Shown piece by piece: positions 25,182 through 37,590 of a stretch of DNA of 64,000 nucleotides. The number at the start of each line of letters is the position of its first letter. Within the stretch, counting starts at the first letter, position 1. Position numbers and translations under genes: made by a program. Location: the NCBI RefSeq assembly GCF_910592395.1, contig NC_088317.1, positions 3,782,001 through 3,846,000 on the forward strand, given 5' to 3'. The notes under the pieces were generated by a model. It saw only the letters and a list, made by a program, of their open reading frames with translations, was not told where the DNA came from and searched no databases. This stretch comes from Lineus longissimus. Taxonomy: Eukaryota; Nemertea; Pilidiophora; Heteronemertea; Lineidae.

Positions 25182-26213
25182 CTAACCTCTTCGACAATGA
25201 AAAATTTCCTTCCACAGTGAAAATACAGCTGAACGGAATTGCGACCCGCTTACACAATACAAAAAGAAATTTATTGCACTATTACTATATGTGAGAATAG
25301 ACGTGCTCGTGTACTTCAGATACAAGATGGCGGCATCCTCGAACGTGTAGGCGGGCTTTGATCCCTCCATTTGAAAGAAGATTGCTGACGGGAGCGTCAG
25401 GATGACGAATGCGACGCTGACTGTTACTAGCATTGATGTCATGCTGGTGAGCTGTTTGTCCGCTTGCCCAACACCGGCACTCGTGCTCAGCTGCCGCTTG
25501 CGCTGGGTTTGACTAATTATCAATTTGCAAACAATGACGCCATTGCAACCAATGATGATGAATAACGGACCTCCCGAACGCAGGATTAGGTCGAGCCAAT
25601 ACCAAATAGAAGTGAAAAAGTAAAGGTAAGATGGAATGACTATTTCACAGCTGCCACCTGGACCAATTTCCCACAGTAGGTAATGGATATTTAACCCAAA
25701 CATCGATAGAAACAGGACAGCAAGGGCGATTCCAGCATTTCTATCCGTGCAGATGATGCCTGCCTTCATCGGAAATAACACCGATATCAACCGTTCTACG
25801 GTGACGAGTGCTAAATTCCACACCGAGAAATGAAGCGAAAAGTTCCCCATGAATGCGATTACTTTGCAACTGGGAAGCGACAGGGTTGAGAGTACGATAC
25901 CAAAGAAGAAGGTGAACCATCCTTGAAGCATTCCGGTCCAGAGCACGCAGGTGTCTGCTAAAGCGAGGGTGATAAGCAAAATACGTGTAGACTTCTTGCC
26001 AAATTTCCCTCTGGCTAGCACAGCAATTGTCAAAGCATTGAAGATTGTTCCGACCACGATAAGACCGATGGACACATACTCGTACAAGAATTTTGCAACC
26101 ATCCATTGCCAGTAGTTCGACAGACGGTTCCGGCGTTGCGCTGCTGTTGTCGACTTTTTGATGATGTCACTTCCGGTGAATGTTGCGTAGAGTGTCGTTC
26201 GATTATCGTCCAT
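25182..26213 (-). CDS. Rhodopsin-like GPCR, minus strand (343 aa)
   Basis: Single-exon seven-TM receptor of the same lineage as the array genes but quite diverged. Signatures: sequon NRTT at residue 4, TM1 VVGTIFNALTIAVL, TM2 LALADTCVLWTG, TM3 ending in ERL (TVERLISVLFP), TM6 VILTLPSAIFF, TM7 SNSAINFFLYCVSG followed by SQFRSAVF. TM3-entry cysteine (LPSCKV) and ECL2 cysteine (GGSCEI) are present. The tail is only about 20 residues. Orientation is opposite to the array, and about 13 kb and two unrelated genes lie between. The ligand is unknown; a peptide is likely from family resemblance. Confidence 0.92.
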   Translation of the reverse strand: MDDNRTTLYATFTGSDIIKKSTTAAQRRNRLSNYWQWMVAKFLYEYVSIGLIVVGTIFNALTIAVLARGKFGKKSTRILLITLALADTCVLWTGMLQGWFTFFFGIVLSTLSLPSCKVIAFMGNFSLHFSVWNLALVTVERLISVLFPMKAGIICTDRNAGIALAVLFLSMFGLNIHYLLWEIGPGGSCEIVIPSYLYFFTSIWYWLDLILRSGGPLFIIIGCNGVIVCKLIISQTQRKRQLSTSAGVGQADKQLTSMTSMLVTVSVAFVILTLPSAIFFQMEGSKPAYTFEDAAILYLKYTSTSILTYSNSAINFFLYCVSGSQFRSAVFSLWKEIFHCRRG

Positions 26214-26360
26214 GGTTTTTCAAACCGGAAAAAAGTACAGACGTAACCAAAAGCAAATGTCACCACTGCAAAGATGTTGTAAACTCGTCTATCAGAAGTA
26301 AATAATGTCGCTTACATCACTGACAATGTGTGTACAAATACACTAGTTGATAGTCAGCCC

Positions 26361-26370
26361 ACATATATAG
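26361..26370 (-). promoter_or_regulatory. TATA-like box upstream of the minus-strand GPCR
   Basis: ctatatatgt on the minus strand lies about 150 bp before the receptor start codon, the same distance as the TATA-rich stretch in the plus-strand array genes. Only this positional agreement supports it. Confidence 0.35.
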
Positions 26371-28610
26371 CAGCGGCCGGAGTTTTTCCGATATCTCGTT
26401 CTGAAATAACGGATAAAAATGCCGAAGGTCTCAGAATAAAACGGTTGCAGTAACAAAATAACTAGCTCTACAATGAACTATGATCATATCGGAGCTATCG
26501 TACCCAACTTCTCCTCGAAATTAGAATGACATTTTCTAATGCATTCCTGCTGAATTTTCTAGAAAAGCACTGATGTGTTTTTGCCGGAGAGAACACCTCA
26601 TTCGTTGAACTCTATCTGCCGTCCTAGCAGGAGTTTGTAACCGACCAAAAGCCCTAGAACAGTCACACTTCCAGTCAAGACTGCATGCCACTGAAAACTT
26701 TCAGTCGCTGCAGTACCAATCGAATGATACCACGGGTTTTTATACATGGGTCGGTTGTCTCAAACAAGTTTCGTCACCGCGGGCGTTTAATAGCATCCCG
26801 CGAAGTTACTATTTATAGCTCACAAGGTCATTTGCATAAGATATTGATGACGTTTTAGTCACGTGACAGTCGGACATCGACACTTATTTCTACGCATTTG
26901 AGCTTATTTCGAAGTCAATTATCTTTGACCCTGCATTGTTTTTAGCATGAATGATACCGTAGAGTCAGAGAGAGAAATGTTCAGAACAATTATGTAGTAT
27001 TTCCAACACTGAGACATGTGCCAGATTGAATCTAACTGCCCGAGTTAGAAAGCCTGAATCCATTACGAAACCGCATGTTTGTCCGACATTGCCTGTAATT
27101 CAGCGATGGGGAAATAGAGGGCAGCAGCTGCAGTGACGTCATCTTCGCGGAATGCTATTAACTCGTCGTAAAGTTTGATCAGCTTAACTGAAGGAGATTG
27201 CGCCAAGTTAAGTTACCGCCAGCGTTAAGTGACAAAACTGGTTGAACAAACAGGCCCTGATATCTTGCTTTCAGTTCCAACGATAACATCGGAACCGCTT
27301 TTAAACGTGCCTTATATTCACGACCGCTGCTGATCATAAACAAGATTAACTGCCTTGACTTTGCACGGTGATGCGACAGCAAATTACTAAACTCAAGCAA
27401 TTTACCGAGCATCATGTAACAGTTGGTGCATGCCCTCGGGGAAGAAAGCGCCCAGCGGATTAATTATCGCTTCGAAGCAACATGATATTCAACACAATAA
27501 TTTCTTTTCAACGCGTCCAGCTAAGATTTCAGGACCATTACTGAGGATAGACTTTTTTCTAGAATTTCATGAAGCTGAGGATGAGGTTGCGACGATATGA
27601 CGAGTTCAGAAGCAAGAGCTGCAAAAATACCAATACCGAAAAAAGTGAACCTTCACCTGTAAACACGCCAATCCTTCATTGAAAATAAATGCACTATCCC
27701 TTCCCTTGGTACTCCCAAACATGTCAAATGTCTTGAAAGTTAAAGTATTCGGTCCTCAGTCGACATAACGAATGTTTATTAGCGCTTTGAACTAGTTGAA
27801 GGCTCCACTGCAGTTATTCATGTTGACCTTCAATGTATTGACATTGCTCAGTTTCCAGACAGCGTGGGGTAGCCACGGAGGCAATACCTGGAAGTTCAGT
27901 GTGCAATTATTGGAACCTTCGAAACACTAAAGACAAAGCAACGCAAAGCAAAATTATGCACCTAATATCAGAGCCTACACCCTTAAGATTAATTACATGT
28001 AGTTTATAGTAATTTTACGATTCTGGTAGATGCTGACTATTTGAGCCAATGACGACAAATCGAGACAAACAAGAAAAAAAACGTTCTTCGCTGAACACGT
28101 AGTTTAGACCTGATGAACGTCAAAAGAAAAAGGTCAGTCAATATTGGTTTGTAAACAAACGCGATATGTGCCAATTAAAATTTACCATGGAATTATATGA
28201 GTCATAACATAAGGACGCCACTTTTCTGGTAAAGAGAGTAATGAAGAGATTTTCATGAGAGCCATTTCAATCAGCGGCTCATTGACTTATCTTGAGTGAC
28301 TTGGGTCCGAGCTGGGCTGATATCTGCTGGACGAGACCAGGAAGCAGGCGGGATACGACGGGGAAAGCCACGTTACGAGATTCATGTTGAATTGACTGAC
28401 AAATCAACAGTGTCATTAGAGTTCCGTGTTATCATTAAGGTCCCGTACCTTGAAAACACTTATACTTCAAATGATCTTAATTCTCGGAAAAGGTGACTAT
28501 TAGGCCATTACTTTTTAAAGATCCGGGACCTTCACACTTTAGTCTCATACTTGAAATCATTTCTTGGTAAGGCGACTGTTACGTCATTATGCTATTTACC
28601 CACAACCTGT
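26371..28610. other. Intergenic, repeats only
   Basis: No gene recognised. 27821-27905 contains caatgtattgacattgc and ggaggcaatacctggaagtt, a diverged copy of a dispersed element also found at 16229-16312 and 53136-53184. A palindromic ttaccgccagcgttaagtg lies near 27219. Confidence 0.45.
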
Positions 28611-28618
28611 TTATAAAA
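28611..28618 (+). promoter_or_regulatory. TATA box of the cysteine-rich peptide gene
   Basis: ttataaaa lies about 100 bp before a strong 5' donor (cgaaacg|gtaagttc at 28717/28718). Transcription starting about 30 bp downstream would give a 5' UTR exon of about 75 nt, typical for short secreted-peptide genes. Confidence 0.5.
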
Positions 28619-28860
28619 TGCAAGTCAATTTAGTTTCATATCATTCGTTCGCCTGCTATCGTTCAACCATCAGCCACAGAGGACTGTGATTTAATTACTC
28701 CGAACATTATCGAAACGGTAAGTTCATTATCAAAGTCACACGCCGTTCATATTGATTTTGGGTTTTTATCATACCCAACTATATCAACTAATCCAGCTGC
28801 TTATCATGCCTACGGTCCTAGATATTTTTGATCGATAATAAAACCATTGTTTTTTCAGAA

Positions 28861-29671
28861 ATGAAGACCTGCACCTACTTGCTAGCCGTCTTGGTGATGG
28901 TGTTCACCATCTGTGAGGCAAGGCGTTTAGGTAATGTACACTGAACAATAAAAACGAACGGGGTTGAGATTTCATTGCTCTACTTCGATTCCATTCTTGT
29001 ACATTTCACAACAGGCTTACGCACATTTCTATATATACGTTTGCGTTTACGCGTACATTTGGAAATGCATTTGGTTTCCTTGGTAGATTTCGAAACGTAT
29101 CTATTCTAAACGTAGTAGGCCTATCTATAAACCTTGAAACCTAGTTTAGGCGGCCCTCGATTTCTAAGGATATCAACAGAAGAGGATCATTCAGAGATAA
29201 AGGAAATATTTTTTTAACATTCGCCGCCTACACTGTTGGAGCTCTATTGGCGCGGCAGTTAACTGTTCGAAGTATGATTGGTGAAGATTCACCCATGATA
29301 TTTTCGGCTTGTCAATGTTCATCTCACTGTACTTCACGATGAGCTGGTAGTAATATGTGTGGATGATATTTCTCCCTTGCGGAGGTTACAGTAATTAAGT
29401 AGATAATGAATTAAAGTAACGTAAACATCCTAAAAGACTACAATGAGCACCTTTCAAAAATGTCCCTTCCTTCTTCATTTCCATCCTCTTTGTAGGCCAA
29501 GTCAGGGAAGCAAGAATATGTACATGTGTGGTGAGATGCTGCCCAAACACTTTCGAGGTCACCCCACAGCGGGCTAGACGGGACGTCTCCAACGGATTCC
29601 CTCTTGATGCCCCTTACATACGACACAAGCGCTGCTGTGGGTGCATCGACTGCCACAGACCGCACTCGTAG
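28861..29671 (+). CDS. Secreted cysteine-rich peptide precursor with furin sites (81 aa)
   Basis: Non-coding exon 1 ends at 28717. Coding exon 2 (28859-28930, ATG at 28861, good tttttttcag acceptor) gives a signal peptide (MKTCTYLLAVLVMVFTICEA) and ends phase 1 at a gtaatg donor. Exon 3 (29496-29671, acceptor tctttgtag) continues in phase to TAG. The mature part has eight cysteines in two blocks: CTCVVRCC and CCGCIDC. Between them lie QRARR (furin type) and HKR (dibasic) sites bounding a spacer. Cleavage at both would free two cysteine-rich chains that might stay disulfide-linked, in the manner of insulin-like or two-chain peptides. A polyadenylation-like aataaa lies at 30022. I do not recognise the family; a hormone, antimicrobial or venom-like role cannot be told apart from sequence. 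Confidence 0.7.
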
Positions 29672-32491
29672 GCCTGATGCCATGGTGGTTTAGTTGTGTG
29701 CCTGGTTTGGTTCAAGGAGCGGTCATATCAGGGACCATCCCCCGTGCGTAGGACTGCAACTCTATCTAATGGCGGCGTCGTATATGGCTGCGACGAGACA
29801 TTTTCATCATTATAAGACTTTTAGGGCCTCTAGTCACGCGTATGTTTGGGATACGATTAAAATGATACAAGTTGACACTGTTTAATTGTTTCCCCAACGT
29901 GAGTACGAATCCGTGGCCGTGATGGAAACGCAACAGGTACTTGTTCAGTCATTTCAGAATGATTCAATCATCGAAAATGTTTGATATAAATTAGCCTTTG
30001 TGATAATACATTTGTTGAACGAATAAACCACATGACTTTTACTTTGCCTTTGTTTCAAGATTGTACTAAAGAGCGGTCTTTATTAGAAAACCAAGGACTT
30101 GTACCGTAAGGTATCGTTTCTATTCTAAAAGGACTCGAAGTGAACATTTCCCAGTTGATCAAAACCTAGTTGTCCTTGGTAAGACGCCAAAGTTCGCTGC
30201 AATCAAGATGAGGCTTCTTTTTAACGTACTTTCCAGTTTCTATGGCCATTCTTCGCACATAGATCATATCTGACTGTCAAGTGTCAGTCATCTAAATGGG
30301 GTGCCCGTAATCGTGATCCACATGCAGAATGAGAAGACTAAAAAAAATATGCGTCGGATAATTTGACTTTAATTCGTGTATAGTGTGTTGCTAAAGTAGG
30401 CCAACCATCCTGATGTGTGAATAGACCTTCAATTCAAGCGACCACAAAAGTATGTGAATGCATTCTTCCTGTAGATACCAATGACCTCATCGTGTCATTT
30501 TCAAATCAAATGCGCTATAATTCCCATATATCAGACCCATGTAAGGACTGGTACTGTTCAGCCTGCTTTACTGACAGTACTTTCATTTTGACAATAAGTT
30601 TGTAAAGGTGAGACCAGCCATTCATAAAAACTTTAAATTTGCTCAATATCGTAATAGGCATATCGCAAAATCTGTAACGTGTTGTCAGAACTCTTTATAG
30701 AAATATTTGACTATCATGAAGACGGGATTAATCACCTGCAGGCGCGCTGCTACCATTTTGTGACATGGGATAATAACACCACGGTTATTTCGTCAATGAC
30801 GTGTTGGATATAATTTCGGTTGATGACTTCAAGACTTGTCAGGTAAATAATTATGTTTTTTCATGTTTGCAAATTTTAAAACTTCTAGCCAATTTACTAT
30901 CTAGTGGTTTGGTAGAATATTTCATACAAACAACAGGCACAATCTCCAGGCATCTCGAGAAAGGAATATAGAGCCTGTACAGTGTGTGAATTTCTGTGAC
31001 GTTTTCTGTGACGTTTGTATGCAGTTTCTGTGACGTTTCTGTGACAATTTCTGTGACGTTTGTATGCAGTTTTATGTACATCGACATACATTAGTAACGT
31101 GAGCGGAGAGCGCTGTCTTGTATCCTTAGATGGCGAAATAAGATTCGTTTGCTCAATCGGCGTTGGAGACTAACGCCAACGTTATCTCAATAAGCGTTAT
31201 CCCCTTCAGTAAATTTCATTTTGGCAATAGTGACTTTGCTCACGCTGATTGAGCAACCGAGCCAATGACTCCTGAATATCAAAAGAGGTAAGATGGAAAA
31301 GAAGCATATGACCAACAATATCCATTCATGTTATGGTTTTTTAATGAATAAATCCAATTTGCCTTTTGATCGTAGTAAATTGTAACCTATTTCGGCAGTG
31401 ACACACTGCATGCCATTATCACTTAATCACGGTGGCTAAAGGTATCGGTTTGCCTAAGAAAAATACGTGTTGTCCTTGAGAGGAAATGACGACACAAAAG
31501 AAACATACAAAAGATTAGTTCATTTTGAGGGGCGTGAGGCCCGCATTTATTATTTTTATCCGATTATTGTACCCCTCTTACACTGTAATGGGAGGGGCTT
31601 AGTTTCTATTGTGTTGCAAAGGTAAACCAATACCTTTTAGTATAACCACCGTGTAGAATTTAAATTAGTCTTGTACAGCCTGAAAGGCTAGTGTAAATGT
31701 ACGGAAGTAGCTGTAACAACGGCCAGTTTGCATTCATATCACCCTAATGATATTTTGTTTTTGGCCTAGATATTCCAATATGGAGAGTATACCGAATCAA
31801 AATGTGCATAATTATTCGGCCTCTCGGTTAACCAGAAGACTAAGCGTATATCAGACCAGAGACCTCTATTAGCCAGCGTGTACATTCTGTGTACATTTTA
31901 ATGAATATAGGTTGGTGAAAAAAGTACACCAAGGGTGCTTTAATTCCCACCAAATTTTATATGTGTTTTGAAGAGGCTTTTATCGAAATAATAGTAAAAA
32001 TTCAAAACATTCCAATACCGATTGTCTGAGAAAAATTGATTTGTGTACAGCATTGCCATCAAATCAACACTCGCGGACTGATATGGGCCTATTAGAATAC
32101 AAGTTCTAAACTGGCCAGTGAGACAATATTTCCCTAAATTAATTATCAAAAAGTATATCCCCGTTATGGCCTGGCTCTGTAGATTAAGAATCCACCCAAG
32201 TTGGAAGAATAAATCCACTTTCACTCATCACAGTCATGTATTTACCAGAGCTTCACAGTTCAGTACGGACTATGTGTCTCTGCCCATCATGCACAGATAT
32301 TTAGTTTTTGGTCGGGATGTTTCATTATGCACTGTTACAATACCGAACAGAAATGTACAAATTCATACAAAATCGTAATCATACAAAATATACTGACCTA
32401 TCTTGCATTGAATATCGCTCAATGGATTGTCATTGAGAGGTCAAATGTCAAATGTCATTCCCATAACGGGGCAAGGCAAATTATTCGTTCC
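29672..32491. other. 3' region of the peptide gene and intergenic DNA
   Basis: The aataaa at 30022-30027 may end the peptide transcript. Beyond it no gene is recognised; the ORFs here lack domain or splice support. ctaacgccaacgttatctc near 31169 is another copy of a 14-bp palindrome repeated across the window. Confidence 0.4.
30991..31073. repeat. Short tandem repeat with five TTTCTGTGACGT motifs
   Basis: The 22-base phrase beginning tttctgtgacgtttgtatg occurs twice, with further copies of tttctgtgac in between, giving five TGACG/TGACA cores in 83 bp. It may be a plain minisatellite; the TGACG cores are also half CRE sites. Confidence 0.75.
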
Positions 32492-32535
32492 TTCATTTCA
32501 GTGAGGTCGATGAACCTAAGTGTGTCTTGAACGAG
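32492..32535 (+). pseudogene. Decayed duplicate of the transporter's exon-1 start
   Basis: tcatttcag followed by atgaacctaagtgtgtctt repeats the acceptor and start of the transporter at 32845-32893 (tcatttcag, then gcgaacctgagtgtgtctc). The copy reads only MNLSVS before a stop. It is a local duplication about 350 bp upstream of the working start. Confidence 0.5.
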
Positions 32536-32874
32536 TCGAAGTTCAGATAAGCTACATTTTGAAGTTGCAAATGTGGTCACGGTATTTGGTTAGGCTCTTG
32601 CAATGAAGGAGCATCTTGTTACTAGGCTTACTTTGTTGTAAATAAATGACATTTATATGTCCAGCGAGTCTGGGTGTGTTGTCGGCAAACAGTACCATGA
32701 GCTCTGAACAAATGGTGGTCCTCCTATCCCCGCAAACGCATGTGAGTGTAGACCTACAAGATTCATTCGGGCTTGAAGTTTTCCGCTGGCGTTCCCAGAT
32801 TATAGACCGACTGTCACTTGCAAGATTTATCAATTCAGTAGTCATTTCATTTCAGTCAACCCTGACTGTTCAAG

Positions 32875-35800
32875 ATGGCGAACCTGAGTGTGTCTCGAGG
32901 TTCAAATGAACCTCCTTTCGAAATTACATTGCTAACCAAAGAGGATATATCACGTGACCGGAAGGCAAGAGAACGTGATGGCGGCTGTTTTAACAAAGAT
33001 GGCGGCTGCTGTAGGAGACGGCCGTGTCCCAAAGCTTTCAACTATTTCAAGGGATACAAAGCTGTGATATTATTCTCATCCTTCTGCTGCTATTTTATAC
33101 TCTGTGGAATAACGTTGACTGTCGGGGTATATTTCAACGAATGGAAGGATGATTTTGAGGCAGGAAGTGCTCTGACGTCATGGCTTGGTTCCGTCCACAT
33201 CGGCGTGTTGCACGTTGTTGGTATGTATTTTGTATACTTGAAGTCTCTCGCATTGGAAGTAAACAATCATGGCTGGGTGGTTTAAAACCATGTTATCAAC
33301 TTGAACATTTCAATGGGTTAAAGTGAAGGAGATTACTTAAGGATACCTAACGCTACCGTTGGGGATAACGTGACTATTGTGATTTTGAACAGCCGGGCCC
33401 TGGGTGTGTCTTGCAGGTGGCTTTACAGTCGGGTAGAAATAATATTGAATAAATGGGGAACACTCAACACCGACGTGAAAACAACCGACGTTTCGCTTTA
33501 TTTAAAGCTTCTTCAGTGTTTCAGTTACATACGAAACATAATGTCAAAACTATTTTTACAATATATATACTCTAGATATGACGTTAGGTCATAAACACTG
33601 CAGTGGCGTATCTGTTGTCCGACCGCGTGTCAATGTTGACAAGCGGACCGCGGCCTGGCCAATCATGGACCAGGGCGAGAGGTCAGAGGGCATGAAATGT
33701 AAACAAACATTTGCTCTGATGGTACCAGGTTTAGCCAATAGGTAGAGTTTTTGTTTACAGTCGGGTAGAGACACGCAGAGAAGGGTCTCTCTGCACTGTT
33801 ATAATGGCAACACAGAGCCAGATAGAAAGGTGTGTGGGGAAACACAGAGGCGAAGGGACATGAAGAAGTAGGAGAGTGAACGTGGAAGAGGGAAAGCGGT
33901 TGAAAACTCAAGAGAACATGATTGTGGGACATCAGGGAGAAGAGGGAGTGACAGCCACACCCTCCTTCACACCGGTTGCATCAATGTCGCAATGAGCCGC
34001 GGACACGTCGCCTGCGGCTCGTATGAATACCCATGAGCCACTGTGCTCACGTCTCAAAATAAGTATTCGTAATGCGGATGGTCACAGCCTAGCTCGTTGT
34101 TATCCGTCTCTCAAGCTAAATCAGTGATTACCGTACGTGTCTGGTTTTAGCTCCGCTGGTAGGGATCCTGACAGACCGATTCGGCTTCCGGCCCATGGTG
34201 ATGATAGGGAGCGTGATACTGACAGCCAGCTTGGTCGCCACATCTTTCGCCCAAAATATCTATGCTGTCCTCGTCTCTTTCTCAATATTCGCAGGTTGGT
34301 TCACACCTTATATTCGCTTTTCTAATCAGTACGACTGTTGGTCCATTTTTCTGAAATCCAAGCAAGGCCTGTCACATTGGAAGCTATCATGGACAACTTT
34401 ATTTGCACTGAGACAGAGGCTTTTCCACCACCTTTGTTCGTTTAGGCCAATTGATGTCTTAGGTCCTTCACGCAACATCTGGAGCTATGGAGTTCCCATG
34501 ACCAGCAAATATTCTCCCAATTTAATACAAATTAGTGTGATACTAAACCAGAATTTTTCTTTATTTTCAGCCGTAGGTGGTGGCTTTGTATTCGTCCCAG
34601 CTTCAACAATAGTCTCCTTGTATTACGAAGAAGGTCGAGCATTCTCAAACGGCTTCTCCACCTGCGGATGCGGGTTCGGCCAGTTCATCATGCCTTTCAT
34701 CCTTCACGCTGGAATAGACGCATTTAACTGGCGAGGCTCGATGTGGATTTCCGCTGGCCTGGCATTGCAGATCTGTGTCCTTGGGGCGCTCATGAGGGAA
34801 CCCAAAATCTGGCAGAAGATAAAGAAGGAAAAGGCACGTAGGGTCAAAGAAGGGAACAAACTGGAACAGTGGGGATTCCATATTTATAAAAGTTTCGGTT
34901 TCGTTCTTCTTTTGCTGCAATTAACATTAGTAGCAGCTGGACTATCCATAGTCTACGTCCATATAAGCGCCATCACGATACAGGTTGGCAGGGTAACAGC
35001 ACATGAGGCGACTCTACCGCTCTCTCTGCTGGGGTTTTCGACAATCGTTGGTCGACTTTCCGCAGGACTGATTAGTCAGCACAGAAGGGTGGACACTTTC
35101 ATATTTTACATCTCCTGCTTCATTGTAGCAGGGGTTGTTACTATCCTAGTTCCTTTTATCCAATATTATGGATTTATATGTTTCTGGGCAGTAGTATTCG
35201 GGCTAATGACAGCGCCGTCGGCGGCATTAGTACAAATCATGGCGCTATATTTTGTGGATGTAGCGGACTTGAATGCAGCCTTTTCACACGCTGCTGTGTT
35301 CACAGCACTTGGATACATTATAGGAGCACCAGTGGCAGGTGGGTACTACTTTTGTATGCAGCATTATTATTACTTTGTTACGTCGCCTTATGATTATAAC
35401 TTCGAAGGCTGATTTGACTAAACGTTTTGATATAACTGCTGGTTACTTCCAGGTTGCACTACTCGACTTTACCAAACGATAAACTGATTTTCTATACCAT
35501 GACAATAAGCTGGTGTGAGCAGTCCTATTTTGATCTGATTTTGAATAACCATCAGATATATCTGTCGTGTCTCAGTCTCGGAGTCATTTAGTTAGCTTTT
35601 ATATTTCTATCGATTTAGACTCGTCTGATTGTTCGACGTCGACAAAAACGAAACTACTTCCTCGTCATAACACGGCGGCGCGTATTGGCGATGAGCGGTC
35701 TGATTCTTTTTTTCTTTTCCGTTTGGTTGATATGTTTTTGGGTTCCATCCAGGTTGGTTGTTCGACTTCACCAAAAGCTACAATGGGTCCTTCTACCTCG

Positions 35801-36105
35801 GCGGAAGTATGCTGGTTGTGAGCGGTCTGACTCTAATCTGGCCCTACGTCAGACACCGGCTAGAGAAACGAACAGTGGCAAAGGTTGACCTGGGGGACGG
35901 CGTGGAGGCTGAGAGATGGGGAACCCGCCCAAGTATCGCCAGCGGAGTCTTGTTTGGCAGTGCCTTCTTCGAGAGCTATGAGCCAGGCTCGAAAGAGAGG
36001 AGGTATGCCACACTCTTGAGATTTTACAAAACTCAAAACCCTGGGTTTTTCCTTTCTCTGAAAGACCTCTATGCGTATTTGTGGTGGCTGAAAAAAACAA
36101 CCTGA
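32875..36105 (+). CDS. SLC16-like monocarboxylate transporter (MFS), 4+ exons
   Basis: Exons 32875-33220, 34151-34294, 34571-35338 and 35753-36105 all join in phase 1. Together they give about 536 aa with 12 predicted TM helices. Exon 1 has a basic cysteine-rich N-tail and TM1-2. Exon 2 carries the MFS loop signature LTDRFGFRPM between TM2 and TM3. Exon 3 holds TM4-11 with SLYYEEGRAFSNGFSTCGCGFGQF (SLC16 pattern, here broken into GRAFSNGFSTCG), the central basic loop, and RLSAGLISQ. Exon 4 gives GWLFDFTKSYNGSFYLGG, TM12 and the cytosolic tail. SLC16 proteins move lactate, pyruvate or related solutes, often with protons; the substrate is unknown. A strong donor at 36002 (aggag|gtatgcc) suggests the true tail may splice to a later exon rather than read to the TGA at 36103. 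Confidence 0.85.
35451..35708 (+). pseudogene. Two decayed copies of the transporter's exon 4 edge
   Basis: ccaggttgcactactcgact at 35451 repeats the acceptor and first codons of exon 4 (ccaggttggttgttcgactt at 35750). 35629-35708 also aligns with exon 4 from ttgttcgac to gagcggtctga, with substitutions and indels. Neither keeps the frame. They lie in the intron just before the real exon 4, so this exon has been duplicated in tandem more than once and the extra copies have died. Confidence 0.6.
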
Positions 36106-37590
36106 TAAGCCTACACACCCTTATTGCAAAGAGTGCACTCAGGCACTGATCCTCAATTTGCCGGTCGCAGCCACATCAAACTAGTTCACGCTATTTCGCA
36201 TCGGCATGCGTCAGTAGGCCGCCTAGTCATAGTTTTGCACACAGCACTATAAAAAACCTCTCTCATCCACAAAGGACAGTGTTTGTCATCAAAAAAATGT
36301 TGTGTTGATACGTAGTCCAAGTGTATCACAAGACATTGAATCTTTGTTGGTATCTTATAATGGCAACCTAAGATGGCCTATAAAATATAGTTCGGCAAGT
36401 AAAAGATATATCATTTTGTCTGATACTTAGTACAGTCCATTGCGTCATCCTAATTGGCTCACCCTAACGCCGACGTTGGGGTGAGGGCCGAAAATGCCGT
36501 AGTGCAGTTATATCATGCATTAAAATTCGATGAAACTTTTGTATATCTGTCTACAATACGGCATTGCTGACATTCATTCGGTGTGTATTTACACAATTAG
36601 AAATCTTCAAATTCAAGTTCTATTCTATTCTTTTTAACACGCGGAGATGGCCTTTAATGGTATACACTAACAGTGGGTCATCGTCTGAATGCGCACCGCC
36701 ATACTGGGTATGCACTTTTTCCTACATTACAGTTCTCCGTCGCTGTGAACCAGTCAGTTGTGTGACAAGGGGTGAGGTCGTCAAATCTTAGATATATAAT
36801 TATCATGTAATCATGATATTATTTTATTATTTATAGCGCCTCTTAAAATCCTTTGATAGTGCCGCTTTGAAATAGACAAAATTATAGTATATCATGTAGA
36901 TGATACATTCTTTAAAAATATTATAAAAATTAATTCTTAATAAAGCCTCCACGAAAAGGCACGCCGTATATGAATTTAAAAATATTACACTGTAACTCTG
37001 TATATTACATGTACATGTAATCAATTAATAATCCGGTGTATGTTAAAGAGTTATTTTCGGGTTAATTAGCTATATGAGTTAACCTGGTGTTTATTCATTG
37101 GCTTTAGAGTGCTCGCTAACGTTCACCCTAACACTAGCATTCTACTTAACTTTAACATTTGACCTCGACCAGTCGCCGTGTGCTACACGTGTACACGTAT
37201 ATCAGTCAAAAGCTAAATTTAATCCACTGAGATGAGATGACGGTCTGAAGTCCCTATTATCAAAGAAACGTGCTTCCCGAAATTGGTGGCTTGCATTGGA
37301 ACTAACTTTCCCCCCCTTGTTCGTCATTAAAGGCATTCAAGTGTGTCGGTCAACCATGACTATCTCTTTTGTCCCTCCGCCATAAGGCCTATTCCCCTTA
37401 TGACATCACTATTTCGGACACTCAGCGCCCCATTTCTGGAAAGGTGTATAGAATCCCCTATACACTGCGATGTCTGAAACATGGTCTTGTTTGACTATAA
37501 TTCTTTGTACAACATGAACGAAACGTACGTCACTCGGAAAACCTAACCTGGATTAACATAGATGAAAATGGTCAATTTCGCTACTTTCAG
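36106..37590. other. AT-rich region after the transporter
   Basis: No clear gene. cctaacgccgacgttggggt near 36465 is another member of the dispersed 14-bp palindrome family. A possible tiny exon at 36670-36703 (after aacag, before gtatgcac) encodes GSSSECAPPYW, but its phase does not fit the neighbours and I do not trust it. Confidence 0.35.

Noticed and set aside
36670-36703. Tiny exon linking the transporter to the orphan terminal exon
   Set aside because: Its phases (2 in, 0 out) do not fit the phase-1 start of the exon at 37591.
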